A stretch of 64,000 nucleotides of DNA from Flavobacteriaceae bacterium UBA7302 (GTDB lineage: Bacteria; Bacteroidota; Bacteroidia; Flavobacteriales; Flavobacteriaceae): the NCBI GenBank assembly GCA_002471825.1, contig DKQS01000001.1:297897-361896 (forward strand), in the 5' to 3' direction. The notes under the pieces are model-generated. The model worked only from the letters and a program-made list of their open reading frames with translations, did not search any database and was not told the origin of the DNA. Made by a program: the position numbers and the translations under genes. Of the stretch, positions 16,518 through 23,282 are shown in pieces. Each line of letters starts with the position of its first letter. The stretch's first letter is position 1.

Positions 16518-16889
16518 TTATTTACAAAAAATTAGTTTCGAATCCTTCAAAGCCGAAGCCCTTAATGCTCTTGGGTAGTTTTTGAACTGCATCAACTTAA
16601 AGAATTCATTCTTAGTGGCGTATTTTACGATCAACACTTCATCCCACAATTGATCATCATTGGAACCAATAATAAATGATTGGGGTGTTCCTTTGAACAC
16701 AATTTCAGCCTCAATCTTTTCAAAGAAAGGCCTGGCAGCAACGATGTAATCTTTATAGGTATCCCTACCCGTCTTCCCCGTTTCTTCCACAACATCCTTG
16801 TATTCTAGAAGGTTGAGCATAAAAACAGGTTCGGTATCTGAAAACTTCTTTAAATTTTCTATTCCTTGAATATTTATATCCTGATTCAT
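16518..16889 (-). CDS. DUF1330-type small protein
   Basis: The 123-residue protein resembles DUF1330, a dimeric alpha/beta-barrel ferredoxin-like fold. Matching features are PVFMLNLLEYKD near residue 21, RDTYKDYIVAARPFFEKI, and a final FKNYPRALRASALKDS. No catalytic residue is certain. Its start overlaps the stop of the kinase gene by one base (TAATG), suggesting coupled translation. The lva operon of Pseudomonas putida has a small protein (LvaB) needed by its kinase LvaA; this gene holds the same place, but I cannot show that the two are homologous. Confidence 0.85.
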   Translation of the reverse strand: MNQDINIQGIENLKKFSDTEPVFMLNLLEYKDVVEETGKTGRDTYKDYIVAARPFFEKIEAEIVFKGTPQSFIIGSNDDQLWDEVLIVKYATKNEFFKLMQFKNYPRALRASALKDSKLIFCK

Positions 16890-17956
16890 TAATCAATAGA
16901 ATTGGATTGCACACATTTCATGGCCCAAACGCAGCACAATTCTGAAGCCTTGTTCAGCTGAGCAAATCGTGGATCTGTGGTGAGTCCTTTGTTGTATCGA
17001 TAGTAAATTTGTTGGGCTATCACCGCTATCTTGAACAGTCCGAAAGCATAGTAAAACAATATATTGTCTACTTTCCTTCCTGATTTTTGAGCATAGCTCT
17101 CAACGATTTCACTTCGTTTTGGATTGCCAGGAAATAAGGTTGGAGACGGAATTCCTTGTTTTAAAAATTCTGGATCACTCTGAATGGTCCAATAACCAAG
17201 GGAAGTACCCAAATCCATTAAAGGGTCACCTAAAGTGGCCATTTCCCAATCCAATATGGCCGAAATCTCAGACCAACTGTCATCTTTAAAAACCACATTG
17301 TCGTACTTGAAATCGTTATGAATCAAACAAGAATCATATTCTCTTGGCTGATGTTCTTGCAACCAACTCATAATTTGATGCGCCGCTTGCACCTCTTCGG
17401 TCGCTGCTTTTAGGTATTGTTTTCCCCAATTGGTTACTTGTCGTTCTACATAACCTTCCGGTCTACCCAAATCTTCCAATCCGAGACTCTTAAAATCTAG
17501 TTGGTGTAATTCGACCATGGTATCCAACCAAGAATCTGAAATCTTTGCAAAGGACTCTGGTGTGATACCCCTAGATTTTGCCTCTTTAAAGTTCAAAATT
17601 ATGCCTTCTACCCTTTCCATGATGTAGAATTCACTACCTAATATGGAATCATCATTGGAATAGGCATGCATTTTAGGAACCTTAGAAAATCCGTTACCCA
17701 AACCACTTTGTACTTTAAATTCCCGACTCATGTCGTGCCCTCTTTTGATAGCACCAACGGGTGGTTTTCTAAGGACATACTCTTTATTCCCTATAGATAG
17801 TAAATAGGTAAGGTTCGAGTATCCATGCGTAAATTGTTTTACAAAAAGTTCCGATTCTTGAGAATCAATAAGTCCTTGCCTCAATAAAAAAGATTTCAAC
17901 CGCTCTTCTGGCAGTTCCTCTCCTTTTCGAACCTGTTGATTTGGATAATCACTCAT
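16889..17956 (-). CDS. ACAD10/11-type phosphotransferase (possible 4-hydroxyacyl-CoA kinase)
   Basis: The 355-residue protein has the aminoglycoside-phosphotransferase/choline-kinase fold. It shows a nucleotide-binding Lys in YVLRKPP, the catalytic loop HNDFKYDN and the metal site ILDWEMATLGDPLMDLG. The last motif is typical of the kinase domain of ACAD10/ACAD11 and of bacterial LvaA, which phosphorylate the 4-hydroxyl of hydroxyacyl-CoAs. No antibiotic role is likely. It is sandwiched with one-base overlaps between an acyl-CoA dehydrogenase and a small DUF1330 protein, exactly the partners expected for that pathway. The fold is certain; the substrate is inferred. Confidence 0.9.
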   Translation of the reverse strand: MSDYPNQQVRKGEELPEERLKSFLLRQGLIDSQESELFVKQFTHGYSNLTYLLSIGNKEYVLRKPPVGAIKRGHDMSREFKVQSGLGNGFSKVPKMHAYSNDDSILGSEFYIMERVEGIILNFKEAKSRGITPESFAKISDSWLDTMVELHQLDFKSLGLEDLGRPEGYVERQVTNWGKQYLKAATEEVQAAHQIMSWLQEHQPREYDSCLIHNDFKYDNVVFKDDSWSEISAILDWEMATLGDPLMDLGTSLGYWTIQSDPEFLKQGIPSPTLFPGNPKRSEIVESYAQKSGRKVDNILFYYAFGLFKIAVIAQQIYYRYNKGLTTDPRFAQLNKASELCCVWAMKCVQSNSID

Positions 17957-19173
17957 TACAATTTGCCGTATTTGTGAATTAAACTTTTACCGAGCTGATA
18001 CATGTGTACTTCATCTGGGCCATCGGCCAAACGAAGCATCCGGGCAATGGCAAAATAATGCGGTAAGTAGGTATCTGGTCCGACACCTTTACCACCTAAA
18101 ATTTGAATGGCTCTATCAATCACTTCTTGGGCCATTTTTGGAGCCACAATTTTAATCATGGCGATCAAATCTTTGGCTTCTTTATTTCCAAGTTTATCCA
18201 TCTTATCTGCAGCTGAAAGCGTTAACAATCGCGCTTGTTGGATGTCGCATTGCGACTGTGCAATGGCCAATCGCATGCTACTATAATCTTTAAATCGTTT
18301 TCCGAAGGTTTCTCTTTCCAAGGTTCTTTGAGACATTAATTCCAATGCATATTGTGCCATTCCAATCAGGCGCATGCAATGATGAATTCTACCAGGACCC
18401 AATCGTCCTTGGGCAATTTCAAATCCGCGTCCTTCACCGAGTATGAGATTTTCTTTTGGAACTCGAACATTCTTCAACTCAATTTCGGCATGACCCTCTG
18501 GAGAATCATAATATCCCAAAACGGATAAGGGTCTAATTATATTGAGCCCTTCAGTATCCATCGGAACAATCACCATGCTTTGTTGTTGGTGTCGATGGGC
18601 ATTCAGATCGGTTTTCCCCATGACAATGGCGAATTTACAATGCCCGTCCATACCCCCTGAAGACCACCATTTTCGGCCATTGATCACATACTCATCACCC
18701 TCTAAAACGACGGAAGTCTCAATATTTGTGGCATCAGAAGAAGCCACTTCAGGTTCGGTCATTAAAAATGCCGATCGAATTTCTCCATTCATTAAAGGTT
18801 TTAGCCATTGCTCTTTTTGTGAATCACTTCCATATTTTGCCAATACTTCCATGTTTCCCGTATCGGGTGCCGAGCAATTGAAAATTTCTGAAATCCATAT
18901 TCTTCGCCCCATGATTTCAGCAAGGGGAGCATACTCCAAATTGGTTAAACCTGCACTCAGATATCCATACTCTTTTGGAAGAAATAAATTCCACAAACCA
19001 GCTTCTTTTGCCTTTTGTTTCAGGCCTTCAATTTTATCCCAGCGCTTCCATAGGTTTTCGGGTTTCTGTTGAAAAGCCATGTATTCAGCTTCAATGGGTA
19101 TGATGTGTTCTTCAATAAAGGAATGCAATCGCTGTTGAAGGTCTAGTGATGTTTTTGAGTATTCGAAGTTCAT
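17956..19173 (-). CDS. Acyl-CoA dehydrogenase, ACAD10/11 type
   Basis: The 405-residue FAD enzyme shows AFLMTEPEVASSDATNI (FAD/substrate loop), INGRKWWSSG, RIHHCMRLIG and the C-terminal block RLADGPDEVH. The last is characteristic of the ACAD10/11 and LvaC branch rather than classic medium-chain dehydrogenases. In that branch the enzyme removes the phosphate of a 4-phosphoacyl-CoA to give an enoyl-CoA. The next gene, overlapping by one base, is the matching kinase. In mammals the two activities are one fused polypeptide; here they are separate, tightly linked genes. Confidence 0.93.
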   Translation of the reverse strand: MNFEYSKTSLDLQQRLHSFIEEHIIPIEAEYMAFQQKPENLWKRWDKIEGLKQKAKEAGLWNLFLPKEYGYLSAGLTNLEYAPLAEIMGRRIWISEIFNCSAPDTGNMEVLAKYGSDSQKEQWLKPLMNGEIRSAFLMTEPEVASSDATNIETSVVLEGDEYVINGRKWWSSGGMDGHCKFAIVMGKTDLNAHRHQQQSMVIVPMDTEGLNIIRPLSVLGYYDSPEGHAEIELKNVRVPKENLILGEGRGFEIAQGRLGPGRIHHCMRLIGMAQYALELMSQRTLERETFGKRFKDYSSMRLAIAQSQCDIQQARLLTLSAADKMDKLGNKEAKDLIAMIKIVAPKMAQEVIDRAIQILGGKGVGPDTYLPHYFAIARMLRLADGPDEVHMYQLGKSLIHKYGKL

Positions 19174-19179
19174 AAAGTT

Positions 19180-19252
19180 CAGTGATCAGTGATCAATTAT
19201 CGATAACCTCACTTAAAGGCTTAAAAAAGTGATAATTGTTCATTGTTTATTG
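19180..19252. repeat. Intergenic short-repeat remnant
   Basis: The 85-base gap between two genes of the fatty-acid block holds a tandem of AGTGATC (19181-19194). Two related AT-rich stretches follow: ATCAATTATC, and AGTGATAATTGTTCATTG with a further TGTTTATTG copy. Such TGATAATTG/CAATTATCA tracts are scattered between genes in many flavobacterial genomes. No hairpin or promoter consensus stands out. It is the only sizeable break in an otherwise closely spaced operon. Confidence 0.45.
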
Positions 19253-19258
19253 TAAGTT

Positions 19259-20023
19259 TTATCCCGCAATCATATATCCGCCATCGGCCGTGTAAACCCC
19301 ACCTGTCATGTAGGATCCTGCATCAGAGGCCAGCAAACATGCCAATCCGATCATTTCTTCGGGCTGTCCCATGCGGCCACTCGGAATCGATTTTTCGAGT
19401 TGGCCCAACAGTTTTTCATTGGTCCATAAGGCGGCACTAAATTTGGTTTGAATCAATCCTGGACAAATGGCGTTCACATTAATTCCGTGTTGACCCCATT
19501 CCTTTGCCTGATTTTTGGTCAGCATCAATAGTGCAGCTTTACTGGTACTGTAAAGCCCCAATCCGAAACCTGGTGTCAAAGCTTCTACCGAAGCAATATT
19601 GATGATGCTTCCATTGTTATTCTTTTGCATGTGAGGTAAAACTAAATTGGACAAAGCCCAAGGTGCTTTTACGTTCACATCCATGATTTTATCAAATATC
19701 TCAGGTTCTACGTTTTCAATGGGTCCGTACACCGGATTGATGGCTGCATTGTTCACCAGCACATCAATGCGACCTAAGGAATCAACTACCTGATCTACCA
19801 AGGCCTTTCTTTGGTCTTCTTTCCCAATGTGACAAGCGATGCCAACGGCTTTCAATCCATCTTTTTCGAATTCCGCAACAACTTCATCACAAGCTGCTTG
19901 GTTTCTACTACTGATAACCACGGTTGCACCCATTTGAGCCAAACCTTTGGCAATTGCCTTACCGATTCCCTTACTAGAACCGGTAACAATAGCAACTTTG
20001 TTTTCTAAATTAAACTGCTTCAT
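19259..20023 (-). CDS. SDR-family oxidoreductase, probably NADP(H)-dependent
   Basis: The 254-residue classical short-chain dehydrogenase has TGSSKGIG at 14-21. SSRN after strand 2 (38-41) favours NADP(H). NNAA is at 91-94, and Ser145, Tyr158 and Lys162 are in YSTSK. It follows the long acyl-CoA dehydrogenase with a one-base gap and precedes the ACAD10/11-type enzyme. In an lva-like route it would correspond to LvaD, which reduces a 4-ketoacyl-CoA to the 4-hydroxy form, but this is inference from position. It could equally be a 3-hydroxyacyl-CoA dehydrogenase. Confidence 0.93.
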   Translation of the reverse strand: MKQFNLENKVAIVTGSSKGIGKAIAKGLAQMGATVVISSRNQAACDEVVAEFEKDGLKAVGIACHIGKEDQRKALVDQVVDSLGRIDVLVNNAAINPVYGPIENVEPEIFDKIMDVNVKAPWALSNLVLPHMQKNNNGSIINIASVEALTPGFGLGLYSTSKAALLMLTKNQAKEWGQHGINVNAICPGLIQTKFSAALWTNEKLLGQLEKSIPSGRMGQPEEMIGLACLLASDAGSYMTGGVYTADGGYMIAG

Positions 20024-20024
20024 A

Positions 20025-21824
20025 CTATTGGATGGGTTCAGATTCCGATTTAATGGTTAAGGTTTCGTCATTCATTAGTATTTCAGCCAAGCCAGAAGTT
20101 TTAGGTAATTCATAGGTAAAGAAGTACTTCATGGTATGCAGTTTGCTTTCATAAAACTCGTCTGAATACGCTCCTCCTTTTGATGCGCTGATTCCTAAAT
20201 CCAACCAAGTCCAGCCCATCAAAACCAAGCTCAAATACTCCATAAAAATAGATGCATCCGCTAGGTATCGTTCAAAATTTCCTTGCATGGCATGAGGCAT
20301 TAAATGACCCAATATTTTCTGAGTGAGTTTCAATTTATCACCCATAATTTTTGCATGGGACTGCAACGCAGGAATTCCGGAGGCCGTTTGAATGGTGGCC
20401 ATGATTTCCTGAGAAAGCAATTCTAATGCTTTACCGTTTTTCATAGTAACCTTTCGACCCAATAAGTCTTGCGATTGAATTCCCGTAGTTCCCTCATAAA
20501 TGGAGAAAATTCGGATATCTCGTAAATATTGTTGTAAGATGTAATCGGCACAGAATCCATATCCGCCTAAGGTTTGAACACCATTATTCACCGATTGCAA
20601 TCCGGCTTCTGAAGGATAGGTCTTCACAATCGGAATGATCATTTCTAAAAGCAATTGGTATTTCTCCTTTTCTTCAGGTGATTCCGCCGTTTCAATAAGG
20701 TCGTAATATTTAGCGGCTAATAGTACCAAACTCATGGTTCCTTCCACTACGGATTTTTGCATCAACAACATTCTACGAACATCTGGGTGTTCAATGATGA
20801 GCGATTGTTGTTCATCTGGATTTTTCTTTCCATCCGCACTCAGTTTTCTTCCCTGAGGTCTTTCATTGGCATATTCCAAAGAAGCATGATAGGCAGCACT
20901 GGCAATGGCTGACGCTCCTCTACCGACCGCAATTCGAGCTGCATTCATCATCAAGAACATGTAATGCAACCCTTTGTTGGGTTCACCAACAAGCCAACCT
21001 CTACAGTCGCCTTTGTCTCCAAATCCCAGATGCGTGGTACAATAACCTCGTTGCCCTAATTTCTGAAAATCTGCAACAGTGGTCACGTCATTCCATTCCA
21101 AGGCATCGCCTTCTGCTGGTCTATTCTTTGGAACCACAAAAAGTGAGATACCCTTGGTTCCTTTGGGTGCACCTTCGATTCTTGCGAGTACCAAATGCAC
21201 CACATTTTCCGTAAAATCATTATCTCCTCCAGAAATAAAAATCTTCTGTCCGGAGATGTTGTAATGCCCCTCATCGGTCGGAGTGGCTTTGGTAATGATA
21301 TCCGATAAAGAACTTCCCGCTTGAGGTTCGGTCAAACACATGGTACCTCCCCAAACACCTGAGAGCATGTTTGGTACGTAAGTTTCATTTAAAAACTCAT
21401 TCCCAAAATGTATGATCAATTCGGCGGCACCCTGGGTTAGGGCGGCATATCCAGGTAAATGATTATTGGCAGCATCCAAAATATAGTAGGCCACTGTTTG
21501 GGCCAATAACGGAATTTGCAATCCTCCTATTTCATAATCAAAAGGGGCAGAAATCAATCCCATTTCTCCTCCTTTATACATCATGGTCTTCACTTGTTCA
21601 TGCACAAATACTTTTCCATCTTTATGATAGGCAGGGTTTTCATCCATTTCCTTGAAAAAAGGAAAGAGCTCCCTGTCTGCAAACTCCTTAACACTATCAA
21701 TAAACATATCTAAAGATTCTTTATCGTGATCTTCAAATCGTTTTCTCGATAATAAATTTTGGAGATTGTGCACATCATAAAGCATGTATTTGAGCGTATC
21801 TACGTCTACATACTTTTCTGGCAT
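20025..21824 (-). CDS. Long-form acyl-CoA dehydrogenase with C-terminal extension
   Basis: The 599-residue protein belongs to the long FadE/DmdC-like branch: extra N-terminal helices, then the core with MCLTEPQAGSSLSD, ISGQKIFISGGDNDF and GGYGFCADY, and the catalytic-Glu block SIYEGTTGIQSQDLLGRK. About 140 C-terminal residues form a further helical domain. It oxidises acyl-CoA to enoyl-CoA with FAD; chain length is unknown. It lies 11 bases after the MerR gene and 1 base before an SDR, so it is probably under the same promoter as the LytM and MerR genes or under an internal one. Confidence 0.94.
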   Translation of the reverse strand: MPEKYVDVDTLKYMLYDVHNLQNLLSRKRFEDHDKESLDMFIDSVKEFADRELFPFFKEMDENPAYHKDGKVFVHEQVKTMMYKGGEMGLISAPFDYEIGGLQIPLLAQTVAYYILDAANNHLPGYAALTQGAAELIIHFGNEFLNETYVPNMLSGVWGGTMCLTEPQAGSSLSDIITKATPTDEGHYNISGQKIFISGGDNDFTENVVHLVLARIEGAPKGTKGISLFVVPKNRPAEGDALEWNDVTTVADFQKLGQRGYCTTHLGFGDKGDCRGWLVGEPNKGLHYMFLMMNAARIAVGRGASAIASAAYHASLEYANERPQGRKLSADGKKNPDEQQSLIIEHPDVRRMLLMQKSVVEGTMSLVLLAAKYYDLIETAESPEEKEKYQLLLEMIIPIVKTYPSEAGLQSVNNGVQTLGGYGFCADYILQQYLRDIRIFSIYEGTTGIQSQDLLGRKVTMKNGKALELLSQEIMATIQTASGIPALQSHAKIMGDKLKLTQKILGHLMPHAMQGNFERYLADASIFMEYLSLVLMGWTWLDLGISASKGGAYSDEFYESKLHTMKYFFTYELPKTSGLAEILMNDETLTIKSESEPIQ

Positions 21825-21835
21825 TCTAAAAAAAT

Positions 21836-22165
21836 TTACAGTTGATTTTTAATCTTGATCAATTCGGCCTTAACCGCTTCCAATTTACTAATAATCTCAT
21901 GATTATTGAATACACCTTCAGGGTTTTTCTTTAATTTTTGCTTGGCACCATCGAGGGTGAATCCTCGTTCCTTAACAAGATTGAAAATTAGTTTGAAGTT
22001 TTTAATGTCTTCTGGGGTAAACAAGCGATTTCCTTTGGCATTTTTCTTGGGCTTGATGATGTCAAACTCCTTTTCCCAAAAACGGATCAATGAGGTGTTT
22101 ACGTTGAAAGCCTTGGCGACCTCACCGATTTTGTAGTATCGTTTTTCGGGTAATTCAATATGCAT
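21836..22165 (-). CDS. MerR-family transcriptional regulator
   Basis: The 109-residue protein carries a MerR winged-helix DNA-binding domain: YYKIGEVAKAFNVNTSLIRFWEKEF (7-31), a wing with NRLFTPEDI, then a helix that ends in a short coiled coil. There is no C-terminal sensor domain and no metal-binding Cys, so it is of the short, ligand-less kind. It sits 9 bases after the LytM peptidase gene and 11 bases before the long acyl-CoA dehydrogenase. It may control either the envelope gene or the fatty-acid block. I saw no clear inverted-repeat operator. Confidence 0.92.
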   Translation of the reverse strand: MHIELPEKRYYKIGEVAKAFNVNTSLIRFWEKEFDIIKPKKNAKGNRLFTPEDIKNFKLIFNLVKERGFTLDGAKQKLKKNPEGVFNNHEIISKLEAVKAELIKIKNQL

Positions 22166-22174
22166 GAAATAGCT

Positions 22175-23137
22175 TTAGTCTAATGATTGACTTTCTTCCG
22201 AACTCTTTTTCAAGGTAGCAAATTCATCGGGAGAAAGATTGCCGTAGTAGAAATAAATCGGATTTAAATGTCGGCCATTCTTGTGTACTTCGTAATGCAA
22301 GTGCGGTGAAACTGATAATCCGGTACTTCCCACATATCCAATTAAATCACCACGCTTTACCTGGTTTCCTCTACGAACCTTAATTTTGCTCAAGTGTGCA
22401 TAGATGGTTCGATATCCAAAGCCGTGATCGATATAAATCACTTTTCCGAAGGTACTACTACGTTGGGCTCGAATCACTTTTCCGTTTCCTGAGGCATACA
22501 CTGGTGTTCCGGTTGGTGCGGAGAAATCCATCCCCTTGTGAAACTTGTTGATCTTTAAAATAGGATGCATTCGCATTTTATATCCTGAAGCCATCCAAAA
22601 GTCACCTTTCTTCACTGGCAAGATTGCTGGTATGGAAGCCAACATTTCTTCTTTCTCTTTTGCCAATCCGACGATTTCATCCAACGATTTTGATTGCACC
22701 ACCAACTGCTTGGAAAGGATATCCATCTTCTTGGTCAAATCGATAACCATGTCGGAGTTTTCAAATCCTTCTAATTGCTTGTAACGATTTACCCCACCAA
22801 AACCTGCTTTTCGCTGTTCTTCAGGAATCGGATTGGTTTCAAAGTAACTTCGGTAAATATTGTTGTCTCGATCTTGTAATTGCTCTAGAATCTTAGACGT
22901 TTCATCAATGCGTTTGGTAAGCAACTCGTAATTCAGTTTTAAATTTTCAAACTCTCGCTTTTGAGCTCTTTGAGAGGGTGACATGATAAACTGACTCAAT
23001 AAAATAAACCCTAAGAAAGCCGTTAATAAAACCGCTAGAAATAGGTAAATCGTTCGCCTTACATAATCACTTTTTTTGACCGTGATTTTTCTGTAGGATA
23101 AGGTTTCAGAATCGTAATAATATTTTACTTTTGCCAT
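22175..23137 (-). CDS. Membrane-anchored M23 (LytM) peptidase
   Basis: The 320-residue protein has a short cytoplasmic N-terminus, one membrane helix (about 29-50), a periplasmic coiled coil (55-170) and a complete M23 endopeptidase domain. Zinc ligands H200 and D204 (HKGMD) and H281 (HLHYE) are present, with catalytic histidines H248 and H279. It is therefore likely an active peptidoglycan endopeptidase, unlike degenerate EnvC/NlpD activators. The coiled coil ahead of the domain resembles cell-division or sporulation-type LytM proteins. It is the first gene of the minus-strand unit that continues with merR and the acyl-CoA dehydrogenases. Confidence 0.95.
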   Translation of the reverse strand: MAKVKYYYDSETLSYRKITVKKSDYVRRTIYLFLAVLLTAFLGFILLSQFIMSPSQRAQKREFENLKLNYELLTKRIDETSKILEQLQDRDNNIYRSYFETNPIPEEQRKAGFGGVNRYKQLEGFENSDMVIDLTKKMDILSKQLVVQSKSLDEIVGLAKEKEEMLASIPAILPVKKGDFWMASGYKMRMHPILKINKFHKGMDFSAPTGTPVYASGNGKVIRAQRSSTFGKVIYIDHGFGYRTIYAHLSKIKVRRGNQVKRGDLIGYVGSTGLSVSPHLHYEVHKNGRHLNPIYFYYGNLSPDEFATLKKSSEESQSLD

Positions 23138-23193
23138 AGTTTTAAAGCACTTTAAGCTTGAAAATGAGCTTTTTTGTGTTCTTTAAGAACTCA

Positions 23194-23201
23194 CAAAATT
23201 A
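23194..23201 (-). promoter_or_regulatory. -7 promoter word of the M23 peptidase gene
   Basis: The minus strand reads TAATTTTG, a match to TAnnTTTG, 56 bases before the ATG at 23137. It would give a leader of about 50 bases and could drive the downstream merR and fatty-acid genes. Confidence 0.45.
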
Positions 23202-23282
23202 CAAAATGTTTTACAACTGTTCATTTTGAGTGGTTTTTTGCAGTTTGTAGTGATAGATTAATCGATTTGGAATTCCCGTTTT

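Noticed and set aside
16889..17956. Aminoglycoside resistance kinase
   Set aside because: The motif LDWEMATLGDPLMDLG and the neighbouring dehydrogenase place it in the ACAD10/11 group.
18542..19072. 176-codon frame on the plus strand
   Set aside because: It runs antisense through the acyl-CoA dehydrogenase gene and has no recognisable domain or start signal.
21836..22165. Phage excisionase
   Set aside because: The MerR-type fold is similar, but there is no integrase or attachment site nearby.
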